NCBI GenBank assembly: GCA_900545315.1
Contig: UQYM01000010.1
Span: 3,053-67,052, forward strand
Direction of reading: 5' to 3'
Length of the DNA stretch: 64,000 nucleotides
Origin: an uncultured Alistipes sp.
GTDB lineage: Bacteria; Bacteroidota; Bacteroidia; Bacteroidales; Rikenellaceae
Below, in pieces: positions 47,735 through 55,447 of this stretch. Within the stretch, counting starts at the first letter, position 1, and each line of letters opens with the position of its first letter. Below the pieces are notes generated by a model. It saw only the letters and a program-made list of their open reading frames with translations. It made no database searches and was not told the DNA's origin. The position numbers and the translations under genes were made by a program.

Positions 47735-47929
47735 ATGCCAAAGATGAAAACGAACTCGGGCGCTAAGAAGCGTTTCGACTTCACAGGTACCGGCAAAATC
47801 AAGCGTAAACACGCCTACAAAAGCCACATCCTGACCAAGAAAACCACTAAACAAAAACGCAATCTGACCTATTCGGGTCTGGTAGCACCGGCTAACGAAG
47901 CTGCCGTTAAACTGCTTCTGGTAAAATAG
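47735..47929 (+). CDS. rpmI: 50S ribosomal protein L35
   Basis: 64 residues starting [14 protein letters not shown] and very basic, the full L35 pattern. First of two ribosomal genes; L20 follows after 93 bases. In many Bacteroidota infC and thrS stand just upstream; here the upstream gene is the divergent HdeD gene. Confidence 0.98.
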   Translation: MPKMKTNSGAKKRFDFTGTGKIKRKHAYKSHILTKKTTKQKRNLTYSGLVAPANEAAVKLLLVK

Positions 47930-48022
47930 TTCGCTAATTTACCGCACGTTAAACCAAGAGTGCTTGTGCCCCAAAGAGTGTGGGAGAACCACACCGCCTA
48001 CCACTCGTAAAACTTTCAAATT

Positions 48023-48367
48023 ATGCCAAGGTCTGTCAATGCTGTTGCATCAAGAGCCAGAAGAAAAAAAGTTTTAAAGCTCGCCAAAGGTAACTTTGGT
48101 TCAAGGGGAAATGTCTGGACGGTCGCCAAAAATACCGTCGAAAAAGGACTTACCTACGCTTACCGCGATCGTAAAGGTAAAAAACGTCAGTTCCGCAGCC
48201 TGTGGATTCAGCGTATCAATGCCGCTGCCCGCATGTACGGAATGACCTACTCAGAATTTATGGGTAAAGTCAACGCCAAAGGTATCAGCCTCAACCGTAA
48301 AGTGCTGGCTGATCTGGCCATGAACAACCCTAAAGCATTCGAAAAAGTTGTAAAAACAGTTAAATAG
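48023..48367 (+). CDS. rplT: 50S ribosomal protein L20
   Basis: 114 residues, [20 protein letters not shown] at the N-terminus and the helical C-terminal half ([20 protein letters not shown]). Binds 23S rRNA early in assembly; in other bacteria it also represses its own operon. Followed by two tandem terminators. Confidence 0.98.
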   Translation: MPRSVNAVASRARRKKVLKLAKGNFGSRGNVWTVAKNTVEKGLTYAYRDRKGKKRQFRSLWIQRINAAARMYGMTYSEFMGKVNAKGISLNRKVLADLAMNNPKAFEKVVKTVK

Positions 48368-48371
48368 CAAC

Positions 48372-48404
48372 AAAGCCGCCACCCTCGTGTGGGTGGCTTT
48401 TTTG
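48372..48404 (+). terminator. First terminator after rplT
   Basis: GC-rich hairpin (CCACCC with GGGTGG, plus flanking pairs) and a T6 run, 5 bases after the stop codon. Confidence 0.9.
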
Positions 48405-48421
48405 TCTGTACAATTTGTACG

Positions 48422-48450
48422 AAACGCTCCGCAGCCTCTGTGGAGCGTTT
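48422..48450 (+). terminator. Second terminator after rplT
   Basis: Stem 48422-48434 with 48438-48450 (one G-T pair), loop of 3, followed by T-rich sequence. Tandem backup of the preceding one. Confidence 0.8.
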
Positions 48451-48500
48451 TTATTGATTAGCCCAAGAATATTAGATGGTTTCCAGGGGTCCAATGACCG

Positions 48501-48544
48501 CCAATTCCAACCCAATTCCAACCCAATTCCAACCCAACTCCAAC
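48501..48544 (+). repeat. 11-bp tandem repeat, four copies
   Basis: CCAATTCCAAC three times exactly, then CCAACTCCAAC. Confidence 0.9.
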
Positions 48545-48845
48545 TCTAACACCACAAAGTGCTGAATAAATACCAGGATCTCTTCACGATCTCGGGTTGG
48601 TACCACATATAATCTCACCCTAATCGTCGTCATATCGAATCATACTTCAACTCATCAAGTACACTCAAGACGACACCTGCAGATCCCGTGACACACCTCA
48701 CCAAAACAGCATCGATACGAGCCTTCGGAGAATACAACGTATTTCTCTTTCTCCGACGCCTCTCCCTCACCATTTCATCTCCTCGAAAACTCTTGTCTCT
48801 TTTCCCTCAGGAGAAGATTACCTCCTGCAACATCAAAAGATCACC

Positions 48846-48884
48846 ACAAAAAATCCCCGAAGGACCTGAAAAATCCTTCGGGGA
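48846..48884 (-). terminator. Terminator of yeiH
   Basis: Perfect 11-bp stem (48854-48864 with 48874-48884). On the minus strand it is followed by a T-run; 43 bases past the yeiH stop. Confidence 0.85.
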
Positions 48885-48926
48885 AAGATATCAATGTGTT
48901 GTGGATTCAGGATGTTGTCAATAAAA

Positions 48927-49949
48927 CTATCCGAGGTAGAGAATGGCCAACAGTGAACCGACCGATACCACAATCCAGAGCAGAATTCCCAAAACCAACG
49001 GACGGAAACCTACCGAGCGAATCTTCTCAACCGAGAGGCTCGACCCGATCAAAAACAGCGTTACAACCAGTGCAGCTTTTGAGATGGCCACCACCTGAGT
49101 ATTGAACAGGCTCACGAAGGGCAGATAGCTGTTCATCAACATGGCGATGATAAAGAAGCCGATAAACCATGGAATCGATATCTTCTTACCCGAACTGCGG
49201 AACAGCAGTGCCGACAGCAGCGATACCGGAATAATCCACAAGGCACGGGCCAACTTGACGGTGGTTGCAACATTCAACGCCTCGGCACCGTAAGCCGACG
49301 AGGCTCCGACCACCGAACTGGTATCGTGAATGGCAATGGCACTCCACATACCGAACTGATGTTGTGTCAGCCCCAACCAATGTCCCAGAATAGGAAAAAG
49401 CAGCAGAGCCAACGAGTTGAGCAAAAAGACCACTCCAAGCGATACGGAGGTCTCCTTCTCATTGGCCTGAACTGCAGGCGCAACAGCGGCAATTGCACTA
49501 CCTCCACAAATAGCTGTACCCGAAGCTACCAGATGCGACATTTTGCGACGCATGTGCAACCAGCGTCCGAGGAGATAACCCAAAATCAATACGGTACTGA
49601 TCGACGCAATGGTGAGCCACAGCCCCTCACGGCCCACTTGCAGAGCGCTGTGAACGTTCATCCCGAAACCGAGACCGACCACCGAGGCCTTCAACAGCCA
49701 ACTGGTCGCTTTACCACTCAACTTCGGGAAAGGGTGACCCAACAGGAATGTAAACAGGAATCCTCCTAACAGAGCAATCGGTGCCGACAAATAGGGAGTC
49801 GCACACAAAACAATACACAAGAAAAAGAGTGCTTTACGAGCTGCCGGAGGCAAGACATTTTGTTTGGAAGCTTGACGATTAGAACGTCTGATCGATTTTG
49901 CCCGAAGGGCTGCAACATCAAAAGGTTGTGCGGCAGAACTTGCTGACAT
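48927..49949 (-). CDS. yeiH: YeiH-type putative sulfate/sulfite exporter (UPF0324)
   Basis: Start at ATG 49949 (340 residues), chosen because the good promoter at 49975-50006 lies between it and the upstream LysR gene; the frame continues to 50006. About nine to ten membrane helices, with family motifs SGTAICGGSAIAAVAPAV (conserved polar loop) and AIHDTSSVVGASSAYG. The PSE family is annotated as sulfate exporters; in enterobacteria YeiE-YeiH is linked to sulfite stress. The substrate is inference. The polar N-terminal 40 residues are unusual. Confidence 0.85.
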   Translation of the reverse strand: MSASSAAQPFDVAALRAKSIRRSNRQASKQNVLPPAARKALFFLCIVLCATPYLSAPIALLGGFLFTFLLGHPFPKLSGKATSWLLKASVVGLGFGMNVHSALQVGREGLWLTIASISTVLILGYLLGRWLHMRRKMSHLVASGTAICGGSAIAAVAPAVQANEKETSVSLGVVFLLNSLALLLFPILGHWLGLTQHQFGMWSAIAIHDTSSVVGASSAYGAEALNVATTVKLARALWIIPVSLLSALLFRSSGKKISIPWFIGFFIIAMLMNSYLPFVSLFNTQVVAISKAALVVTLFLIGSSLSVEKIRSVGFRPLVLGILLWIVVSVGSLLAILYLG

Positions 49950-49974
49950 AGAATTTTCGTTTGATTTGACGGCG

Positions 49975-50006
49975 CAAAAATAGGGGCCGCAAACGCTCCA
50001 TGCCAA
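49975..50006 (-). promoter_or_regulatory. Promoter of yeiH
   Basis: Minus-strand TTG (50004-50006), 21-base spacer, TATTTTTG (49975-49982), 25 bases before ATG 49949. Confidence 0.7.
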
Positions 50007-50011
50007 TCACT

Positions 50012-50041
50012 AAAAGTTGTGTTCTATAACTTTTGGTTATA
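50012..50041. promoter_or_regulatory. Candidate LysR operator upstream of yeiH
   Basis: Two nested inverted repeats: TATAAC-N5-GTTATA (50025-50041), which fits the T-N11-A rule of LysR binding sites, and AAAAGTT-N9-AACTTTT (50012-50034). They sit directly upstream of the -33 of yeiH and overlap the last codons of the LysR gene. Confidence 0.55.
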
Positions 50042-50926
50042 ATGGTTCAGACAAAACTGTTTAAGCAGGTCGGTCAAACGGCTGCGCTGTCCATGGGCCG
50101 TCACAAAACTGAATCGACGGATCAACTCCATATCACTCACCTCCACCACACGCAACCGGTTCGAAGCCAATTCCTCCAACACCGCCTGCACCGAAAGGAA
50201 GGCAAACATATCAGAATGGAAAAGATAGTGTTTGATGCTCTCTGTACTGCCCAACTGCATCTCAATATGCAACTGCCGCAACGACAGCCTGTGCCGAGCC
50301 AATTCGCGGGAGAGCACCTCCAGGGTCCCCGATCCGTTTTCCCGAATCAGCAACGGCAATTTCGGCAGGTCGGCAGCAGAGATCTCCTCTTCTGGAAATG
50401 TACGGTTAGCGGTGGAGGTCACCAACACCAACTCATCATCCATAAAGGGCTCGTAATGCAGGGCCGGATTGGAGGCTGTGCCCTCGATCACCCCGAAATC
50501 CAACTTCCCATCGGCAATCTGACGCTCGATCTGTTCCGTATTGCCACTGCAGAGCGTCACCCGAATATCGGGATACTGTTTGCGAAATCGGGCCAACAAC
50601 CCCGGCAAAACATACTGTGACAAGGTCGTACTGGCCCCGAGACGGATCTCGCCGGTCAGCGTCCCCTGCTCATCCAGAAAGGCATCCCGCAATTCGCCGT
50701 ACAGGGCCAAAATACGATTAGCATAGCCAAGCAACCGCACTCCGTCATCGGTCAACGAAATCCGGTTCCCGTGCCGCAAAAAGAGCGGACGCCCCAACAG
50801 CCGTTCCAACTCATTGATCTGCTTGGTAACAGCAGGCTGCGAAATCAACAACTCGGCCGCAGCCTTCGTGAAGCTCAGCCGATCCGCCACCGTCTTGAAC
50901 ACTTTGAGTCGGAAGTCCGTCAACAT
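50024..50926 (-). CDS. yeiE: LysR-family transcriptional regulator (YeiE-like)
   Basis: 300 residues. N-terminal winged helix-turn-helix (LSFTKAAAELLISQPAVTKQ, residues 17-36) and a C-terminal periplasmic-binding-protein-like effector domain (GEIRLGASTTLSQYVLPGLL onward). Same strand and 74 bases upstream of yeiH. The operator-like palindromes between them suggest it controls yeiH, perhaps in response to sulfite or another anion (inference). The symbol is tentative. Confidence 0.85.
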   Translation of the reverse strand: MLTDFRLKVFKTVADRLSFTKAAAELLISQPAVTKQINELERLLGRPLFLRHGNRISLTDDGVRLLGYANRILALYGELRDAFLDEQGTLTGEIRLGASTTLSQYVLPGLLARFRKQYPDIRVTLCSGNTEQIERQIADGKLDFGVIEGTASNPALHYEPFMDDELVLVTSTANRTFPEEEISAADLPKLPLLIRENGSGTLEVLSRELARHRLSLRQLHIEMQLGSTESIKHYLFHSDMFAFLSVQAVLEELASNRLRVVEVSDMELIRRFSFVTAHGQRSRLTDLLKQFCLNHYNQKL

Positions 50927-51182
50927 ATATCTTCTTGATTTATCTAAATCAGAACCGTATCGGTTGTAATCCCCTCCTGACCTCTATTTGAGGGGTAGAA
51001 ATATTGAGGGGACAGGGAAAACGGCAAGCGGGAAAACGGCAAGCAGCCTTTCAGCCTTTTCTCGTCATGCCATTCCTTCATCTCGACACCACTCCCCTAC
51101 TTCGCCACTTCGTTCACGACCTCACAACTTTGTCCGTTTCAAGGCCTGCAAGCGGAAAAACAGAATCGCCCCCCTTCAATAA

Positions 51183-52556
51183 TTAGGCGATCAGCTCTCC
51201 ATGAAGCGTTGCCGAGGAGCAATCCGTAATGCGCACCCGAACGTAATCTCCGATCTGTACATCGCCCCGATCAAAGACCACTACCTTATTCTGCGAGGTG
51301 CGGCCAAAGAGTTGGGCATCGCTTCGTTTCGATTCGCCCTCTACCAACACCTCGAATTCATGCCCCACATCTTGACGATTGCTCTCCAACGACAGTTCGT
51401 TCTGCAGCGCAATGATCTCGTTCAACCGGGCCGTCTTCACCTCATCCGGCACATCATCCTTCATATGACGGGCCGCTTTGGTATTGGGGCGCTCCGAATA
51501 CTTGAACATAAAGGCCGAAGCGTACCCCACCTCACGCATCAACGACAGAGTCAACTGATGATCCTCCTCTGTCTCGGTGCAAAAGCCAGCAATCAGGTCA
51601 GTCGAGATGGCACAATCGGGCAGAATACGCCGAATCGCCTCAATGCGTCCCAAGTACCACTCCCGGGTATATTTCCGGTTCATCAACTCCAACATCCGGC
51701 TACTGCCCGACTGCGCCGGCAGATGGATCGCCCGGCAAAGATTCGGGAAACAGGCCATCGTATGCAACACCTCGTCACTGAGGTCTTTGGGATGGGAGGT
51801 TGAGAAACGAACCCGCAACCGGGGATCAATCGACGCAACCGCCGCCAACAGATCTGCAAACGTGGTGACCCCCGACTCATCTTCCCATCGATAGGAGTTG
51901 ACATTCTGTCCCAGCAGCGTCACCTCCCGGTAACCGCCATCGAACAGTTCACGAGCCTCGTGCAAAATGGTCTTGGGATCACGGCTACGCTCGGCACCAC
52001 GCGTATAGGGAACCACACAGTACGAACACATGTTGTTGCATCCCCGCATGATCGAGACAAAAGCGCTAACCCCGTTTTTATCCAGACGGACCGGAGAGAT
52101 CTCCGCATAGGTCTCCTCGCGCGAGAGCAGGACATTCACCGCTTTGGCTCCCCCCTCTGCCTCACGCAGCAATCGGGGCAGATCCCGGTAAGTGTCCGGA
52201 CCGGCCACCACACTGACCAGATCCTCCTGCGTAATCAACTGCTCCCGCAACCGCTCCGCCATGCAACCGATCACCCCTACCAACAGGCCCCGGTTTTTCT
52301 TCTTATACTGGCGCAACTCGCGCAACCGGCCCCAGATCCGCTGTTCGGCATTATCCCGAATCGAGCAGGTATTGATCAAAATCACATCGGCCTCTGCCGG
52401 ATCGGTCGTGTAGCGCATCCCCTCGCGCTGAAGAATCGACAACACCACCTCACTGTCACCGGCATTCATCTGGCAACCGTAAGTCTCAATATAGAGTTTG
52501 CGGCCATCCCCCACAATCGGGCGCAGGCTGCTGAGATTTGCTTTGTTAAATTCCAT
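51183..52556 (-). CDS. miaB: tRNA-2-methylthio-N6-dimethylallyladenosine synthase
   Basis: 457 residues. N-terminal methylthiotransferase domain with cluster cysteines (YIETYGCQMNAGDSEVV, INTCSIRDNAEQR, GCMAERLRE), the radical-SAM motif RGCNNMCSYCVVPYTRG (CxxxCxxC) near 170, and a C-terminal TRAM domain. It adds the methylthio group at A37 of tRNAs reading codons starting with U. Follows yitT by 14 bases on the same strand. Confidence 0.97.
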   Translation of the reverse strand: MEFNKANLSSLRPIVGDGRKLYIETYGCQMNAGDSEVVLSILQREGMRYTTDPAEADVILINTCSIRDNAEQRIWGRLRELRQYKKKNRGLLVGVIGCMAERLREQLITQEDLVSVVAGPDTYRDLPRLLREAEGGAKAVNVLLSREETYAEISPVRLDKNGVSAFVSIMRGCNNMCSYCVVPYTRGAERSRDPKTILHEARELFDGGYREVTLLGQNVNSYRWEDESGVTTFADLLAAVASIDPRLRVRFSTSHPKDLSDEVLHTMACFPNLCRAIHLPAQSGSSRMLELMNRKYTREWYLGRIEAIRRILPDCAISTDLIAGFCTETEEDHQLTLSLMREVGYASAFMFKYSERPNTKAARHMKDDVPDEVKTARLNEIIALQNELSLESNRQDVGHEFEVLVEGESKRSDAQLFGRTSQNKVVVFDRGDVQIGDYVRVRITDCSSATLHGELIA

Positions 52557-52570
52557 TTGCGAATGTTTAA

Positions 52571-53488
52571 CTAATCAGGGAAAGGCTTGAATCCATCCCC
52601 ATACGTGCGATAAGCATTGACCACCACCACAAACGATCCCGGATCAATATGCTTGATCATCCCCTCAATGGTCGCCACCTCACTGCGCGAAACCACCAAA
52701 AAGATCATCTCGCGAGGTTTACCCGTGTACATACCGGTCGTTTTGATACTGGTCCCTCCTCGCTCCATCTCGCTGAGGATAAATTCACGGATCTCCTCCT
52801 TCCGATCGGAGATGATAAACAACAACTTATCATAGCTCGCACCATCGACCACAAAGTCGATCATGCGCGTGGCGACAAAGATAGTGACTAAAGAATAAAG
52901 CGGCAAACGCCAATCTCCTAAAACAATAATACCGAAAATCACGACACAAGAGTCAACCATCAAAACGCCACGTGAAAAGGGAATACGGGCATATTTGACC
53001 AGCAACATCGAGACAATATCGGTACCTCCCGAGGTGGCACCCGACTTGAGGATCATACCCAATCCGCCCCCCAGGAAGACCCCACCGAAGACACACACCA
53101 AAAACAGATCATTCGACAGATCCATCTTGCCTCCGAACATCGTAGTAGGTTCATCCCCAAAGGCCCATCCCATAGCGTTCATAATAATCGGGATAATCAT
53201 GGCCGAGACAAACGTTTTGCCACCGAAGCGCTTTCCAAAGACCTTCAAGGCGATCAACAACAACGGAATATCAAACATCAGACCGAAGGTACCGACCTGA
53301 ATCGACGGGAAAAGTTCATGCAACACAATACCCAATCCATATACCCCTCCCGGGACAACCCGATAGGGATTCATGAAAAAGGCAAAGGCCGCAGCCACAC
53401 ATATCGAACCGATGATTAACCACAAGGCCGACCGAATTCGCCGGCGGGACAGATAACGACGATATTTCTCTGCAAAAGCTAACTCCAT
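52571..53488 (-). CDS. YitT-family (DUF161/DUF2179) membrane protein
   Basis: 305 residues. About five to six membrane helices over the first 205 residues (FMNPYRVVPGGVYGLGIVLH, SGATSGGTDIVSMLLVKY), then the cytoplasmic DUF2179 domain (TTGMYTGKPREMIFLVVSR and IKHIDPGSFVVV). The family is widespread; function is not established. Probably co-transcribed with miaB. Confidence 0.92.
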   Translation of the reverse strand: MELAFAEKYRRYLSRRRIRSALWLIIGSICVAAAFAFFMNPYRVVPGGVYGLGIVLHELFPSIQVGTFGLMFDIPLLLIALKVFGKRFGGKTFVSAMIIPIIMNAMGWAFGDEPTTMFGGKMDLSNDLFLVCVFGGVFLGGGLGMILKSGATSGGTDIVSMLLVKYARIPFSRGVLMVDSCVVIFGIIVLGDWRLPLYSLVTIFVATRMIDFVVDGASYDKLLFIISDRKEEIREFILSEMERGGTSIKTTGMYTGKPREMIFLVVSRSEVATIEGMIKHIDPGSFVVVVNAYRTYGDGFKPFPD

Positions 53489-53886
53489 AAAGCAAATTTC
53501 TCTTATGCTTACAAAAATAGCAAATAAATTGAGCTACACAGGGGCCTTAATCAGGTTTTTCGCATTATTGTTGTGTCTCACGGGTGGTTTCAAGCCCGGT
53601 TCGAATTGCAAAGTGTAGGAACTTGTCGAAAGGTGTGAAAACTTGTTGAACAGTCTCTCCTGCGTGCGCTTCTTCCATTTTCTCTTTCTCTCTCCACGCT
53701 TCTGAATCATTCCACGTGAAGAGTCACCCATTTCAAGCGCATTCTTATTGTTTCGTAGGTTTTAAAGACAGCACTCTGCGTCTGTCGCCGAAGGGCCCGG
53801 TGAATCAGTTTTTTGCATAGAGTACGGCGGGGATTTGGGGCAAAGTGTACGAAGACTCACCACCCCACCCTAAAACTGCGTTTTCA

Positions 53887-53918
53887 TTTGTCACAACACA
53901 CTCCTTTTCTTATATTTG
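53887..53918 (+). promoter_or_regulatory. Promoter of plsY
   Basis: TTTG (53887-53890), exactly 20 bases, TATATTTG (53911-53918): a full consensus Bacteroidota promoter. Confidence 0.8.
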
Positions 53919-54016
53919 TATCAGCGAACAGCAAGAAAGATTCACATTACAAACCAATTAGGGTTTACACGCGTGACCTTCGGTGCAAACAGACCACACC
54001 CCGGCAGGACCTCGAT

Positions 54017-54094
54017 ATGACTACTCTAACCGTCTATCCTGACTCCTCTGCCCCGGTCTGTTGGATCCACCCAGACAACCGTAAACCCGAATAA
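54017..54094 (+). CDS. Possible 25-residue leader peptide upstream of plsY
   Basis: ATG 54017 opens MTTLTVYPDSSAPVCWIHPD and ends at TAA 12 bases before plsY, inside the leader made by the promoter at 53887. Nothing else supports it; no family is known to me. Confidence 0.2.
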   Translation: MTTLTVYPDSSAPVCWIHPDNRKPE

Positions 54095-54106
54095 AACAAC
54101 GAAACA

Positions 54107-54736
54107 ATGGCACTCAATATCCTGTTGATTATCGTCGCCTACCTGCTCGGATCAATTCCCAGTGCAGTATGGATCGGAAAACACTTCTACGGAATCGACG
54201 TGCGAGAACACGGCAGCCATAACGCCGGCGCCACAAATACCCTCCGTGTCCTCGGTAAAAAAGCTGCATTGGCCGTCTTCGCTATCGATATTCTCAAAGG
54301 TTTTGTGGCCGTCATGCTGGCCCATTTTTCCAGCTATGAAAACGGCAGCGATGCCCTGTTCAACTTCAAAATCGCTCTGGTGGCCGCCGCCGTTATCGGT
54401 CACATTTTCCCGATTTTCGCCGGATTCCGAGGCGGCAAAGGGGTCGCCACATTGGCCGGTGCCGTCGCCGGAGTGTACCCTCCTGCCGTTGGCCTCTGTC
54501 TGATAGTCTTCATCATCGTTCTCATGCTGACCCACTATGTCTCGCTGAGCTCCATGACCGCAGGCGTCGCCTTTCCCATCTTTATCATCTTTGTATTCGG
54601 AGAGCGTTCTACCTCACTGGTAATCTTCAGTTGCGTCATCGCCATTCTGCTGCTGATCACACACCGCAAAAACATCGGGCGCCTGATTCACCATACCGAA
54701 TCCAAAACCTATCTCGGCAAACGGAAAGCGGCCTGA
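54107..54736 (+). CDS. plsY: Glycerol-3-phosphate acyltransferase PlsY
   Basis: 209 residues, five to seven membrane helices. The three PlsY loop motifs are seen: LLGSIPSAVWIGK (motif 1), GSHNAGATNTLRVLG (motif 2 with the active-site region) and FRGGKGVATL (motif 3). It acylates glycerol-3-phosphate from acyl-phosphate, starting phospholipid synthesis. Confidence 0.96.
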   Translation: MALNILLIIVAYLLGSIPSAVWIGKHFYGIDVREHGSHNAGATNTLRVLGKKAALAVFAIDILKGFVAVMLAHFSSYENGSDALFNFKIALVAAAVIGHIFPIFAGFRGGKGVATLAGAVAGVYPPAVGLCLIVFIIVLMLTHYVSLSSMTAGVAFPIFIIFVFGERSTSLVIFSCVIAILLLITHRKNIGRLIHHTESKTYLGKRKAA

Positions 54737-54771
54737 CGTCAATACCCTGATGCTTTTTGCAGATTTTCGTG

Positions 54772-54779
54772 TAACTTTG
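54772..54779 (+). promoter_or_regulatory. -7 element of the nitroreductase gene
   Basis: TAACTTTG, 28 bases before ATG 54808; the nearest TTTG is only 12 bases upstream, so the -33 is uncertain. Confidence 0.45.
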
Positions 54780-54807
54780 TATAGAACGCCATTAAAAACA
54801 AAGAACC

Positions 54808-55431
54808 ATGAAAATCACTCTGACCTGTCTCTGCTCGCTGCTGTTGACCTTCTGCGCCATGTCGCAAAACAAAGAGATAACGCTGCCCGCTCCTCAAAAA
54901 ACCGGCGGTAAACCCCTGATGGAAACTCTCGCCGCACGAGCTACAAACCGGGCCCTCGATCCTGAAAAAGCACTCTCCCAACAACAACTCTCCAACATGC
55001 TGTGGGCCGCGTGGGGCATCAACCGCCCTGATGGCCGCCGTACCGCCGCCTCCGCCATGAACTGCCAGGAGATCGACCTCTACCTGATCGGCAAACAGGG
55101 AGCCTACCTCTACGACGCTACGAAACATGCACTCGAACCCGTAGCCACGGGCGATTTCCGCAGCCAGGTCAGCGCACAGGAGTTTGCCAAAAACGGAGAC
55201 TGGATCGTTATCTTCGTTGCTGACCACAACAAAATGAAAAATGCCAGCGACGTTACAGCCGGTATCGATGCCGGTTTGATCGCCCAAAACATCTACCTGT
55301 ACGGTGCTTCGGAGGGTCTCGGTGTTGTGGTGCATGCCTCGATCGATCGCAATGCCATCGCCAAAATCCTCAAGCTGAAACCCAACCAACACATCGTAAT
55401 CGCCCAAACGGTCGGCATCCCTGCCAAGTAA
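54808..55431 (+). CDS. Exported nitroreductase-family protein
   Basis: 207 residues with a signal peptide (about 1-20, MKITLTCLCSLLLTFCAMSQ) ahead of a nitroreductase domain: LMETLAARATNRAL, LSNMLWAAWGINRPDGRRTA (FMN-site pattern with R-R), DVTAGIDAGLIAQNIYLYG and the closing VIAQTVGIPAK. Such enzymes bind FMN; being exported, it should work in the periplasm. The substrate is unknown. recQ starts 16 bases later. Confidence 0.85.
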   Translation: MKITLTCLCSLLLTFCAMSQNKEITLPAPQKTGGKPLMETLAARATNRALDPEKALSQQQLSNMLWAAWGINRPDGRRTAASAMNCQEIDLYLIGKQGAYLYDATKHALEPVATGDFRSQVSAQEFAKNGDWIVIFVADHNKMKNASDVTAGIDAGLIAQNIYLYGASEGLGVVVHASIDRNAIAKILKLKPNQHIVIAQTVGIPAK

Positions 55432-55447
55432 ACTTACCGCCACCCGT

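Larger units (their letters stand above)
48451..48926. other. Gene-free interval with short tandem repeats
   Basis: No supported gene. Contains the 11-bp tandem repeats and the terminator of yeiH. A 78-codon frame at 48688-48924 runs through that terminator and is rejected. Confidence 0.55.
53489..54106. other. Intergenic region with the plsY leader
   Basis: Aside from the promoter and the possible small frame (listed), no gene. The leader from about 53,925 to plsY is about 180 bases, long enough to hold RNA regulation. Confidence 0.5.

Noticed and set aside
48501..48544. Short regular repeats as a possible CRISPR array
   Set aside because: The 11-bp units are directly adjacent with no spacers and no cas gene is present.
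48688..48924. 78-codon plus-strand reading frame
   Set aside because: It runs through the yeiH terminator hairpin and has no protein-like pattern.
53813..54094. 93-codon reading frame before plsY
   Set aside because: It begins upstream of the -7 element of the likely plsY promoter; only the last 25 codons could be translated from that transcript.
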